Source: M0108 sp044228695
GTDB taxonomy: Bacteria > Pseudomonadota > Gammaproteobacteria > Chromatiales > Chromatiaceae
NCBI GenBank assembly: GCA_044228695.1
Contig: JBGAUK010000008.1
Location: 5,523 to 69,522, forward strand
Length of the DNA stretch: 64,000 nucleotides
Direction of reading: 5' to 3'
Shown: positions 43,578-53,250 of the stretch, piece by piece
Layout: every line of letters begins with the position of its first letter
Numbering within the stretch: the first letter of the stretch is position 1
The notes under the pieces: model-generated
The model's database searches: none
Seen by the model: only the letters and a program-made list of their open reading frames with translations
Told to the model about the DNA's origin: nothing
Translations under genes and position numbers: made by a program

Positions 43578-44863
43578 GCCTAGCGGTCACCACTAGTGAT
43601 ACCGACGTCCCCGCGCTCAGCGGGGAGGTGGCGGTTCCCCGCGCCAGCAGTCAACGGTAGGCCTTTTGTGGCCTTGCCGGCATTGTCTGGCTCCACCGCA
43701 AGATGCAGGATGCCTTTTTCCTGGTCGTCGGCTCCCGAACCTGCGCCCACATGCTGCAATCTGCGGCGGGTGTCATGATCTTCGCGGCTCCGCGTTTCGC
43801 CACGGCGATCCTGGAGGAGCGCGACCTCGCCGGGCTCGCCGATGTCCATGCTGAACTGGACCGCCTGGTCGAACGGTTACTGGAGCGGCGTCCGGACATT
43901 GCTACCCTCTTCCTGGTGGGCTCCTGCCCCTCGGAGGTCCTCAAGCTCGATCTGGGTAAGGCGGCGGAGCGGCTGACCAAGGCCCACTTGGGGTCTTTGC
44001 GCGTCATGGCCTACTCAGGCAGTGGGCTTGAGACCAGCTTCACCCAGGGCGAGGATACCTGTCTGGAGGCCATGGTGTGCGATTTGCCCAGCCGGCCCGC
44101 GGGGGAGCGCGGCCTCCTGGTGGTGGGTACCCTCGCCGACGTGGTCGAGGACCAGTTTTCCCGCCTTTTCGAGGCGCTGGGCATTGGCCCCCTACATTTC
44201 TTTCCGCCGCGCCTCTCGTCCGAGCTGCCGCCCCTGGGTAGCGGCACCCAGGTGCTGCTCGCACAGCCCTTTCTGGGACGGGCCGCGCGCGCCCTGGAGG
44301 CTCGGGGGGCGCAAGTGCTCGAGGCGCCCTATCCGATCGGGATCGAGGGCACCCGGCTCTGGCTGGGCGCCGCGGCCCGAGCCTGGGGAGTGGCGGAGGC
44401 GCGCCTCGCCGAGATTCTGGAGAGACCGGCGGCACGGGCCGAGCAGGCCCTGGCCCGTTATACCCCCGAACTGGCCGGCAAGCGCATCGCCTTCTTCCCC
44501 GATTCCCAGCTTGAGATCCCGATAGCCCGCTTTCTCCAGCGCGAATGCGGCATGGAACTCCTGGAGGTCGGCGTGCCCTATCTGGACCGCCGCCTGATGG
44601 GCGCCGAAGTCGCCCTCCTGCCCACGGGGACCCGGCTGCTGGAAGGGGCGGATGTGGACGAGCAGCTAGATCGGGTGCGGGCGGAGCGACCCGACCTGAC
44701 GGTCTGCGGCCTGGGCCTCGCCAATCCGCTGGAGGCGGAGGGGCTCGCCACCAAGTGGTCGATTGAACTGGTGTTCTCGCCGATCCAGGGTTTTGAGCAG
44801 GCGGCGGATCTCGCCGAACTTTTCGCCAGACCCCTCATCCGCCGCGAGCGGCTGAAGGTCTAG
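43574..44863 (+). pseudogene. bchN: Light-independent protochlorophyllide reductase subunit N, interrupted by an in-frame TAG
   Basis: BchN and BchB form the catalytic part of DPOR, which reduces ring D of protochlorophyllide. The family N-terminus starts at the GTG at 43574 (overlapping the bchF stop) and continues in one frame to 44863, except that codon 29 (43658-43660) is TAG. Family N-termini are of the form QRE-VFCGL; here it is QR-stop-AFCGLAGIVWLHRK. The cysteine of FCGL (Cys32 in this numbering, equivalent to Cys26 of Rhodobacter BchN) ligates the NB cluster with Cys57 (SRTCAH) and the cysteine of GSCPSEV. Restart at ATG 43703 would lose that ligand. The rest looks intact. A base error, a true mutation or readthrough are all possible. 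Confidence 0.88.
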
Positions 44864-44867
44864 GCCC

Positions 44868-46475
44868 ATGCAGCTCGCCCTCTGGACCTACGAAGCCCCG
44901 ACGCATGTCGGCGCCCTGCGGATCGCTACCTCCATGGCGGGGGTGCATTGCGTCCTGCACGCCCCCTTGGGCGACAGCTACGCGGACCTGCTGTTCACCA
45001 TGGTGGAACGCCGGGCCCAACGCCCACCGGTCTCCTACACCAGCTTCCAGCAACGGGACCTGGGGCGGAGCACGGCCGATCTGGTCAAGGATGCCGTCCG
45101 CTCCGCCTACGAGCGCTTTCGCCCCGAGGTCCTGCTAGTGAGCGAATCCTGCACGGCGGAACTCCTTCAGGACCAGGCGGGTACCCTGGCCCGGACCCTG
45201 GGTCTGCCGGTGCCCGTGCTGCCCCTGGACCTGCCCTCCTGGTCGCGCAAGGAGACCTGGGGGGCGAGCGAAACCTTCCTGCGGCTGGTGCGCGCCCTCC
45301 TGAAGCCCAGGGCCCCCGCCCCGGGCGCCGAGCGGCCATGCCGCGAGGCGGGGCGGCGCCCCCGCGCCAACCTGCTAGGCGCTACCGCACTGGGTTTCCG
45401 CTGCCGCGACGATCTGGTGGAAGTCACCCGGCTGCTGGATCAGGTGGGCGTCGATGTCCATGTCACCGCCCCGCTGGGCGCCCGGCCCCGGGATCTGCTG
45501 CGCATCCCGGAGGCAGACTTCAACATCTGCCTCTATCCCGAGGTGGCGGAGACGACCTGCGCCTGGCTGGAGCGCCTCTTCGGCCAACCCTGGGTGCGAA
45601 CGGTACCCATCGGTGTGGGGGCCACGCGGGATTTCCTGGCGGAGGTCAGGCGGGTCGCCGGCCTCGACGTCAGCGCGGGGCTTGCCTCGGGACCGTCCCG
45701 GCTACCCTGGTACAGTCATTCGGTGGATGCGACCTATCTCACCGGCAAGCGGGTCTTTATCTTCGCCGATGCCACCCATGCAATCGCCGCGGCCCGCATC
45801 GTCGCCGAGGAGTTGGGCATGAGTGTGGTGGGCCTGGGGACCTATCTGCGCGAGCAGGCCCGCTCGGTGCGCGCCGCCGCCCAGGCCTATGGGATCGAGG
45901 CCCTGATCAGCGACGATTACCTGGAGGTCGAGGCCCGGATCAGCGAGTCGCAGCCGGAACTGGTCCTGGGCACCCAGATGGAACGTCATGTCGCCAAGCG
46001 CCTGGGGATTCCCTGCGCCGTCATCTCGGCCCCGGCGCACGTCCAGGACTTCCCCGCCCGTTTCGCGCCGCAGATGGGCTTTGCGGGGGCGGATGTCATC
46101 TTCGACACCTGGGTGCATCCCCTCATGATGGGGCTCGAGGAACACCTGATCACCATGTTCCGGGGGGATTTCGAGTTTCGGGAGGGCGCCGCCCCCTCGC
46201 ACCTGGGATCGCCCGTGACCGCGACCGCGGTGGATGCCCCCACCCCGCCGGTGGTTGCTGCCCCCGTGCCCCCGGCGTTCGAGTCGGGAGAGGTTGCGCC
46301 AATGCCCGAGTCCGGCCCGGTCTGGGATACCCAGGCCGAGCAGGAACTCAAGAAGATTCCCTTTTTCGTCCGCGGCAAAGCCCGCCGCAATACCGAACGC
46401 TTCGCCCGGGAGCGCGGCCTTGCCACCATCAGCATGGAGACCCTCTACGATGCCAAAGCCTATTTTGGCCGCTAA
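44868..46475 (+). CDS. bchB: Light-independent protochlorophyllide reductase subunit B
   Basis: A 535-residue DPOR subunit. The N-terminus MQLALWTYEAPTHVGALRIA is standard, and Asp36 in HAPLGDSYADL is the unusual aspartate ligand of the NB cluster. SESCTAELLQDQ, and the C-terminal light-independent reductase domain (PFFVRGKARRNTERFARERG) are visible; before it lies a proline/alanine-rich linker. It overlaps the bchH start by 26 bases. It follows bchN by 4 bases. Confidence 0.95.
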   Translation: MQLALWTYEAPTHVGALRIATSMAGVHCVLHAPLGDSYADLLFTMVERRAQRPPVSYTSFQQRDLGRSTADLVKDAVRSAYERFRPEVLLVSESCTAELLQDQAGTLARTLGLPVPVLPLDLPSWSRKETWGASETFLRLVRALLKPRAPAPGAERPCREAGRRPRANLLGATALGFRCRDDLVEVTRLLDQVGVDVHVTAPLGARPRDLLRIPEADFNICLYPEVAETTCAWLERLFGQPWVRTVPIGVGATRDFLAEVRRVAGLDVSAGLASGPSRLPWYSHSVDATYLTGKRVFIFADATHAIAAARIVAEELGMSVVGLGTYLREQARSVRAAAQAYGIEALISDDYLEVEARISESQPELVLGTQMERHVAKRLGIPCAVISAPAHVQDFPARFAPQMGFAGADVIFDTWVHPLMMGLEEHLITMFRGDFEFREGAAPSHLGSPVTATAVDAPTPPVVAAPVPPAFESGEVAPMPESGPVWDTQAEQELKKIPFFVRGKARRNTERFARERGLATISMETLYDAKAYFGR

Positions 46476-49400
46476 AAAGGGCCACGCGGCCTTGGATGCC
46501 ACTGCGGTGCGTGTGGTGATGTTGTCCCTGGACAGCCACCTCGCGAGTACGATCGAGCGCGCCCAGGCCGATCTGAGGACGGTCCTGCCTGGCTTGTCCA
46601 TCAGCATGCATGCCGCCACGGATTGGAACGAGGACCCCGAGTCCCTGGTGCGCTGCCGGGAGGACATCAGCCGGGGGGATATCATCATCGTCACCATGCT
46701 GGTCATGGAGGAACACATCCTGCCGGTCTTGCCCACCCTCCAGGCCCGCCGCGATGCCTGCGACGCCATGGTGGTCTGCATGTCGGCCGCCGAGATGATG
46801 CGCCTGACCCGCATGGGCGGCTTTCGCATGGACGGCACCGGTGGCGGTCCCATGGCCCTGCTACGGCGGCTGCGGGGTAAGTCCAAACCCAACGAGAACA
46901 AGAACGCCGGCGCCCAGCAGATGTCCATGCTGCGCCGGATCCCCAAGCTGTTGCGCTTCATCCCGGGCACGGCCCAGGACGTCCGCGCCTATTTTCTGAC
47001 CCTGCAATACTGGCTGGCGGGTTCCGACGAGAATGTGGCCGCCCTGGTGACCTTCCTGATCGACCGCTACGCCGACGGCCCCCGGCGCGGCTTGCGCGGC
47101 TTGCTCAAGGTGCCACCGCCCGTGGAATATGCCGAGGTCGGCCTCTATCATCCGCGCCTCACGGGCCGGGTCGGCGAGGATCTGGCCCGGGTGCCGATGC
47201 CGGCGCGTCCCGCCCGGGGCCGGGTGGGCCTGCTGCTGATGCGATCCTATGTGCTTGCGGGTAACACGGCGCATTACGACAGCGTGATCGAGGCCCTGGA
47301 GGAGCGCGGCCTGCAGGTCGTTCCCGCCTTCGCCAGCGGGCTCGATGCCCGCCCCGCCATCGAGCGCTTCTTCGTCCGTAACGGCAAGGCCGTGGTGGAC
47401 GCCGTGGTCTCGCTCACCGGCTTCTCCCTGGTTGGGGGGCCCGCCTATAACGACAACCATGCCGCCCAAGAGGTCCTCGCCGGTCTGGATGTGCCCTACA
47501 TCACGGCCCTGGCGGTGGAATTCCAGACCCTGGAGCAGTGGCAGACCTCCGATCAGGGGCTGATGCCGGTCGAGGCGACCATGATGGTCGCTATCCCCGA
47601 ACTCGACGGCGCCACCGGGCCTCTCGTCTTCGGTGGCCGTTCCAACGCCGCCCTCCCCGAGCGGGCGCGGGACATGCAGCCCCAGACCGAGCGCATCGAG
47701 GTCCTGGCGGAGCGGGTAGAGCGGCTGGTCCGGTTGCGCCACACGCCGCGCTCCCAGCGCAAGATCGCCATGGTCTTGTTCAACTTCCCGCCCAACGCCG
47801 GCAATACGGGTACCGCCGCCTATCTCTCCGTCTTTGCCTCCCTCTTCAATACCCTGACGGAGTTGCGGGACGCCGGATATGGGGTGGAGGTGCCGGAATC
47901 CGTGGACCTACTGCGGGAGTCCATCATCAACGGCAACGCGGCGCGCTATGGCGCTCATGCCAATGTCCATGCCCGGGTGCGCACCGACGACCATGTGCGG
48001 CGCGAGACCTGGCTCAAGGAGATCGAGAAGCAGTGGGGTCCCGCCCCAGGCCGCCAGCAGACCGATGGCGCCTCCCTCTTCGTCCTGGGCGAGTCCTTTG
48101 GCAACGTCTTCGTCGGCGTCCAGCCGGCCTTCGGCTACGAAGGCGACCCCATGCGCCTCCAGTTCGAGAAGGGCTTCACCCCGACCCATGCCTTCTCCGC
48201 CTTTTACCGCTGGATCAGCGAGGAATTTGGCGCCCACGCCGTGCTGCACTTTGGCACCCATGGCGCCCTGGAGTTCATGCCCGGTAAGCAGGCGGGGCTC
48301 TGCGGGACCTGTTGGCCGGATCGCCTCATCGGGGCCCTGCCGAATTTCTACCTCTATGCCTCCAATAACCCCTCGGAAGGCATGATCGCCAAGCGCCGGT
48401 CCGCGGCCACCCTGGTCAGCTACCTGACCCCCCCCATCGCCCATGCGGGGCTCTACCGCGGTCTCATCGACCTCAAGGTGTCCCTGGAGCGCTTCCGGGG
48501 CTTGGCCCCGGAGAGCCAGGCCGAGCGCGGCCAACTCGCGGAGCTGATCCAGGCCCAGGCCGCCGAGATGGACCTGACCGCCGCCGAGCCCGCCTGGGGA
48601 GTGGAGGCTGAAGACTGCGTGGCCCGGCTCGCCGAGACGGTTCTGGAACTCGAGTACACCCTGATTCCCCATGGGCTGCACGTGGTCGGCAAGCCGCCCT
48701 CGGCGGATCAGCGCGCCGATATGTTGCTGGCGGTGGCGGAGGCGTCCCATGACGCGCGTCCTCCCAAGCCCGCCATCGAGGCCCTGGTCGCTGGCCAGAC
48801 GCCGGAGGCGGCCCTGGGCTTGGCGGGGATGGCGCCCGAGGAGAAGAGCCTCACCCTGTTCCGGGAGTTGGCGAACACCGATCATCTCCTCGCCCAGGAC
48901 ACCGAGCTGCCGGGGATTGTCCATGCCCTGGATGGCTGCTATGTCCGCCCGGCCCCCGGCGGGGATTTACTCCGTACCCCGGACATCCTGCCCACTGGGC
49001 GCAACCTCCATGGCTTCGACCCCTTCCGCTTGCCCAGCGCCTTTGCCGTGCGCGATGGCAACGCCCAGGCGGCGCGCTTGCTGGAACGGCATCTGATCGA
49101 GGGCAACCCCTTCCCGGAATCCATTGCCCTGGTGCTCTGGGGCACGGACAACCTCAAGACCGAGGGGGGACCCATTGCCCAGGCCCTGGCCCTTATGGGT
49201 ACGCGGCCCCGCTTCGATAGCTATGGTCGTCTCGCCGGGGCCAGCCTCATCCCCCTCGAAGAGCTGGGACGCCCCCGGGTCGATGTGGTCATGACCCTAT
49301 CGGGCATCTTCCGCGACCTCTTGCCCTTACAGACCCGCATGTTGGCTGAGGCCGCCTACCTGGCCGCCGTTGCGGAGGAGCCCGAGGAGCGCAATTTCGT

Positions 49401-50187
49401 CCGCAAGCATGCCTTGGCCTACCAGGCGGCCAAGGGCTGCGACCTCGAAACCGCTGCCCTGCGGGTTTTTAGCAACGCCGATGGTGCCTATGGGGCCAAC
49501 GTCAACTACCTGGTGGACAGCAGTCGCTGGGGCGAGGAGGACGAACTGGCGGAGACCTACACCCGTCGCAAGTGCTTCGCCTTTGGGCGCACCGGCAAGC
49601 TGATGCGCCAGCCCGAGTTGCTGTGCAGCGTGCTGGCCGATGTGCAGCTCGCCTACCAGAATCTGGATTCCGTTGAACTCGGCGTCACCACCATCGACCA
49701 CTACTTCGATACCCTGGGAGGCATCAGCCGTGCCGTGAGCCGCTCCAAGGGCGGCGATATCCCTGTCTATATCGGCGACCAGACCCGGGGCAACGGCGTG
49801 ATCCGCACCCTGGCCGAGCAGGTGGCGGTGGAGACTCGCACCCGCATGCTCAATCCCAAGTGGTACGAGGGCATGCTGGAGCACGGCTACGAGGGCGTGC
49901 GTCAGATCGAGGTCCACATCACCAACACCATGGGCTGGTCGGCCACCACGGGGCAGGTCGCCCCCTGGGTCTATCAACGCCTGACCGAGACCTATGTCCT
50001 GGACGCCGAGATGCGCGAGCGTCTGGCCGCCCTCAACCCCACGGCCTCCGCCAAGGTCGCCAGCCGGCTCATCGAGGCCCACGAACGGCGCTATTGGACG
50101 CCGGACCCGGCCACCCTGGAGGCCCTGCGTCGGGCGGGGGAGGAGCTGGAGGACCGGCTCGAGGGCGTCCTGGAGGCGGCGGCGTGA
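46450..50187 (+). CDS. bchH: Magnesium chelatase subunit H
   Basis: The large, porphyrin-binding subunit of magnesium chelatase, 1245 residues, first committed step of bacteriochlorophyll synthesis. The start at 46450 (MPKPILAAKKGHAALDATAV) leads into the family segment VRVVMLSLDSHLASTIERA; an earlier open frame from 46234 lies in bchB and is rejected. CobN/BchH features include VLFNFPPNAGNTGTAAYLSV, HFGTHGALEFMPGKQAGLCG and GGISRAVSRSKGG. The partner subunits BchI and BchD are not in this window. Its stop overlaps the bchL GTG. Confidence 0.96.
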   Translation: MPKPILAAKKGHAALDATAVRVVMLSLDSHLASTIERAQADLRTVLPGLSISMHAATDWNEDPESLVRCREDISRGDIIIVTMLVMEEHILPVLPTLQARRDACDAMVVCMSAAEMMRLTRMGGFRMDGTGGGPMALLRRLRGKSKPNENKNAGAQQMSMLRRIPKLLRFIPGTAQDVRAYFLTLQYWLAGSDENVAALVTFLIDRYADGPRRGLRGLLKVPPPVEYAEVGLYHPRLTGRVGEDLARVPMPARPARGRVGLLLMRSYVLAGNTAHYDSVIEALEERGLQVVPAFASGLDARPAIERFFVRNGKAVVDAVVSLTGFSLVGGPAYNDNHAAQEVLAGLDVPYITALAVEFQTLEQWQTSDQGLMPVEATMMVAIPELDGATGPLVFGGRSNAALPERARDMQPQTERIEVLAERVERLVRLRHTPRSQRKIAMVLFNFPPNAGNTGTAAYLSVFASLFNTLTELRDAGYGVEVPESVDLLRESIINGNAARYGAHANVHARVRTDDHVRRETWLKEIEKQWGPAPGRQQTDGASLFVLGESFGNVFVGVQPAFGYEGDPMRLQFEKGFTPTHAFSAFYRWISEEFGAHAVLHFGTHGALEFMPGKQAGLCGTCWPDRLIGALPNFYLYASNNPSEGMIAKRRSAATLVSYLTPPIAHAGLYRGLIDLKVSLERFRGLAPESQAERGQLAELIQAQAAEMDLTAAEPAWGVEAEDCVARLAETVLELEYTLIPHGLHVVGKPPSADQRADMLLAVAEASHDARPPKPAIEALVAGQTPEAALGLAGMAPEEKSLTLFRELANTDHLLAQDTELPGIVHALDGCYVRPAPGGDLLRTPDILPTGRNLHGFDPFRLPSAFAVRDGNAQAARLLERHLIEGNPFPESIALVLWGTDNLKTEGGPIAQALALMGTRPRFDSYGRLAGASLIPLEELGRPRVDVVMTLSGIFRDLLPLQTRMLAEAAYLAAVAEEPEERNFVRKHALAYQAAKGCDLETAALRVFSNADGAYGANVNYLVDSSRWGEEDELAETYTRRKCFAFGRTGKLMRQPELLCSVLADVQLAYQNLDSVELGVTTIDHYFDTLGGISRAVSRSKGGDIPVYIGDQTRGNGVIRTLAEQVAVETRTRMLNPKWYEGMLEHGYEGVRQIEVHITNTMGWSATTGQVAPWVYQRLTETYVLDAEMRERLAALNPTASAKVASRLIEAHERRYWTPDPATLEALRRAGEELEDRLEGVLEAAA

Positions 50188-51095
50188 TCGGTAGCGCCTC
50201 CCGCTTCCCGAGCTGCCAGGCCGGCGTCCCCTGTCCCGATGAGTTGGGGGCCGTGGACTTCGAGTTCGACTGCACCGACGATGTCGGCGCGGCCAAGGTC
50301 TTTGCCGTTTATGGCAAGGGTGGCATTGGCAAAAGCACCACCTCCTCCAATCTGTCGGTGGCCTTTTCCAAGCTCGGCAAGCGGGTCCTGCAGATCGGCT
50401 GTGACCCCAAGCATGACTCCACCTTTACCCTGACCAAGCGTCTCGTGCCCACGGTGATCGATGTCCTGGAGTCCGTGAACTTCCATCCGGAGGAACTGAG
50501 GCCCGAGGACTATGTGTACGCTGGTTACAACGGAGTCATGTGCGTCGAGGCCGGGGGCCCGCCCGCGGGTACGGGTTGCGGCGGCTACGTGGTCGGCCAG
50601 ACGGTCAAGCTCCTCAAGCAGCACTCTCTGCTGGAGGACACGGACGTGGTGATTTTCGACGTCCTCGGTGACGTGGTCTGCGGGGGCTTCGCGACCCCCC
50701 TCCAGCATGCCGAGCGCGCCATCATCGTCACCGCCAACGACTTTGATTCCATCTTCGCCATGAATCGCATCGCCAGCGCCATCCTCGCCAAGTCCCGGGA
50801 TTACCGGGTCCGGCTGGCGGGCGTGGTGGCGAATCGCAGTGCCGCCACGGACGAAATCGATCGGTTCAACGAGGCCGTGGGTCTGAGGCGGTTGGCCCAT
50901 TTCCCGGATCTGGACGTCATCCGGCGCAGCCGGCTCAAGAAATCCACCCTCTTCGAAATGGATCCGACCCCCGAGGTGGAGGCCGCCCAGGCCGAATACC
51001 TCCGGTTGGCCGAGATCCTCTGGGCCGGCACCGAGCCCCTGGACGTGGCGCCCATGCGCGACCGCGATATCTTTGACTTCCTGGGGTTTGACTGA
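50184..51095 (+). CDS. bchL: Light-independent protochlorophyllide reductase ATP-binding protein
   Basis: The NifH-like homodimeric reductase of DPOR, 303 residues from a GTG that overlaps the bchH stop. Walker A is YGKGGIGKSTTSSNLSVAF; cluster-binding cysteines are in GVMCVEAGGPPAGTGCGGY and FDVLGDVVCGGFATP. GCDPKHDSTFTL is also typical. It donates electrons to BchN-BchB. Its stop overlaps the bchM ATG by one base. Confidence 0.96.
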   Translation: MIGSASRFPSCQAGVPCPDELGAVDFEFDCTDDVGAAKVFAVYGKGGIGKSTTSSNLSVAFSKLGKRVLQIGCDPKHDSTFTLTKRLVPTVIDVLESVNFHPEELRPEDYVYAGYNGVMCVEAGGPPAGTGCGGYVVGQTVKLLKQHSLLEDTDVVIFDVLGDVVCGGFATPLQHAERAIIVTANDFDSIFAMNRIASAILAKSRDYRVRLAGVVANRSAATDEIDRFNEAVGLRRLAHFPDLDVIRRSRLKKSTLFEMDPTPEVEAAQAEYLRLAEILWAGTEPLDVAPMRDRDIFDFLGFD

Positions 51096-51796
51096 TGGCA
51101 GATAGCGGCTACCAACAACGGCGGGGTCAAATCGAGACCTACTTCAACCGCACTGCGGCCGAGGCCTGGTCGCGGCTGACCTCCGATGCCCCCGTCAGCC
51201 GCATCCGCGCCACGGTGCGCGCCGGCCGAGATCGGATGCGGGACCTCTTGCTGAACTGGCTGCCCGAGGACCTGTCCGGCCAGCGTCTGCTCGACGCGGG
51301 CTGCGGGACCGGCGCCCTGGCCGTCGCGGCGGCGCGGCGCGGCGCCCAGGTCGTGGCCATCGACGTGGCGCCGACTCTTATCGAACTGGCGCGCGAGCGC
51401 ATCCCCCTGGACCTGGCGCCGGGTACGGTGGACTTCCGGGTGGGGGACATGCTGGATCCCGCCCTGGGGGAATTCGACCATGTGGTCGCCATGGATTCCC
51501 TGATCCACTATCGCACCCAGGATGTCCTGGCCGTTCTGAGTGGCATCGGTGGGCGTACCCGGGGGTCCATCCTCTTTACCTTCGCGCCCAAGACCCCCAG
51601 CCTGACCCTGATGCACGCGGTCGGCCGCTTCTTCCCGCGCGGTGACCGCGCCCCGGCCATTGAGCCCGTCGGAGAGGCGGACCTCCAGCGCCGCATCGCG
51701 GCGGAACCCGTATTCGCCGACTGGCGCCTGGGGCGTTGCGAGCGCATCGTCAGCGGCTTTTATACCTCCCAAGCCCTGGAACTGGCGCGCCGATGA
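51095..51796 (+). CDS. bchM: Magnesium protoporphyrin IX methyltransferase
   Basis: A 233-residue SAM-dependent methyltransferase that methylates the C13 propionate of Mg-protoporphyrin IX. Motif I is LLDAGCGTGALAVAAARRG, motif II VVAIDVAPTLIELAR, and the N-terminal YFNRTAAEAWSRLTSDAPVS is specific for BchM. Its start overlaps the bchL stop and its stop overlaps the lhaA start. Confidence 0.95.
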   Translation: MADSGYQQRRGQIETYFNRTAAEAWSRLTSDAPVSRIRATVRAGRDRMRDLLLNWLPEDLSGQRLLDAGCGTGALAVAAARRGAQVVAIDVAPTLIELARERIPLDLAPGTVDFRVGDMLDPALGEFDHVVAMDSLIHYRTQDVLAVLSGIGGRTRGSILFTFAPKTPSLTLMHAVGRFFPRGDRAPAIEPVGEADLQRRIAAEPVFADWRLGRCERIVSGFYTSQALELARR

Positions 51797-53226
51797 GGGC
51801 CAGGACCCACGATCTGATCCGGACCTGGATGCGGCTCGGTCCCCGCCTGCTGCCCTTCGCGGATGCTGCCACGGTGGAGTTGCCCCTGCCCCGGCTGCTG
51901 CGGCTGGCCCTTTTCCAGGTCTCCGTGGGCATGGCCGTGGTCTTGCTCACGGGTACCCTCAACCGGGTGACGGTTGTCGAACTGGGGGTCCCGGCCTGGC
52001 TGGTCTCCATCATGGTCTCCTTGCCCCTCCTCTTCGCCCCCTTCCGGGCCTTGGTGGGCTATCGCTCCGATACCCACAGATCCGCCCTGGGCTGGCGGCG
52101 GGTGCCCTACATCTGGTTGGGCACCATGCTCCAGTTTGGTGGCCTGGCCATCATGCCCTTCGCCTTGCTGATCCTGTCCCGCGATAGCCAGGGCCCGGCC
52201 TTCCTGGGACCCCTTGGGGCCGGGCTCGCCTTCCTGCTGGTGGGGGCCGGGTTGCACATCACCCAGACCGCGGGTCTGGCCCTGGCGACGGACCTGGCGC
52301 CGCCCGCCTCCCGTCCTCGGGTGGTGGCGCTGCTCTATGTGATGCTGCTGCTGGGCATGGTGGGCAGTTCCACCGTCTTTGGGCTGCTCTTGGACGACTT
52401 CAGCCAACTGCGGCTCATTCAGATCATTCAGGGTGCCGCGGCGCTGACGATGGCGCTCAACCTGGTGGCCCTCTGGAAGCAGGAGGCGCGCGACCCGGGT
52501 CGTACCCGGGGGCTGGCCAAGGGCCCGGATTTTGGCGCGGTCTGGCGAGACTATGTGCAGGGGGGACGCACCGGGCGGATGTTGGTGGCCCTGGGCCTGG
52601 GTACCGCCGGCTTCAGCATGCAGGACATTCTTCTGGAGCCTTACGGCGGCCAGGTCCTGGGGCTGACGATCGGGGCCACCACCGCACTCACCGCCCTGCT
52701 GGCCGGTGGGACGCTCCTGGCCTTTGCCCTGGCCGCCAGACACCTGGGCCGGGGGGGAGACCCCTATCGCCTGTCCGCCATCGGCGCCCTCATCGGGATT
52801 TTCGCCTTTACCCTGGTGATCTTCGCCGCCCCCCTGGCCTCCGCGCTGCTCTTTCGCACCGGCGCCTTCCTGATCGGTTTCGGCGGCGGGCTTTTCGCGG
52901 TAGGCACCTTGACCGCGGCCATGGATCAGGCCGCGGAGGGCTACCATGGCCTCGCGCTGGGAGCCTGGGGTGCCGTGCAGGCTACCGCCGCCGGCCTGGC
53001 CATCGCATTGGGCGGCGTGCTCCGCGACCTGGTCGCGGGATTCGCCGAGCAGGGGCTGCTAGGTGCCGCGCTCAACAGCCCGGCAACGGGCTATGGCGTA
53101 GTCTATCATTTGGAAATTGGACTACTTTTCGCGACCCTGGTCGCGATTGGACCGCTCGTGGGCACCCGCCAGCGGCCCGAGACATTGATGTCGACGCGTT
53201 TCGGCCTAGCCGATTTTCCCGGCTAG
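51793..53226 (+). CDS. lhaA: Light-harvesting complex 1 assembly protein LhaA
   Basis: A 477-residue membrane protein of the PucC family with 12 segments, needed for assembly of LH1 around the reaction centre. Features include GTLNRVTVVELGVPAWLVS, GYRSDTHRSALGWRRVPYIW and FSMQDILLEPYGGQVLGLT. The ATG at 51793 overlaps the bchM stop (ATGA); an earlier in-frame ATG inside bchM was rejected. It precedes puhA by 24 bases, the standard lhaA-puhA order. Confidence 0.95.
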   Translation: MRARTHDLIRTWMRLGPRLLPFADAATVELPLPRLLRLALFQVSVGMAVVLLTGTLNRVTVVELGVPAWLVSIMVSLPLLFAPFRALVGYRSDTHRSALGWRRVPYIWLGTMLQFGGLAIMPFALLILSRDSQGPAFLGPLGAGLAFLLVGAGLHITQTAGLALATDLAPPASRPRVVALLYVMLLLGMVGSSTVFGLLLDDFSQLRLIQIIQGAAALTMALNLVALWKQEARDPGRTRGLAKGPDFGAVWRDYVQGGRTGRMLVALGLGTAGFSMQDILLEPYGGQVLGLTIGATTALTALLAGGTLLAFALAARHLGRGGDPYRLSAIGALIGIFAFTLVIFAAPLASALLFRTGAFLIGFGGGLFAVGTLTAAMDQAAEGYHGLALGAWGAVQATAAGLAIALGGVLRDLVAGFAEQGLLGAALNSPATGYGVVYHLEIGLLFATLVAIGPLVGTRQRPETLMSTRFGLADFPG

Positions 53227-53250
53227 AAACTTGCAACAGGAGGAAACTTT

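Noticed and set aside
43703..44863. bchN as an intact gene starting at ATG 43703
   Set aside because: That start omits the conserved FCGL cysteine and about 43 family residues that are present in frame upstream, separated only by a TAG.
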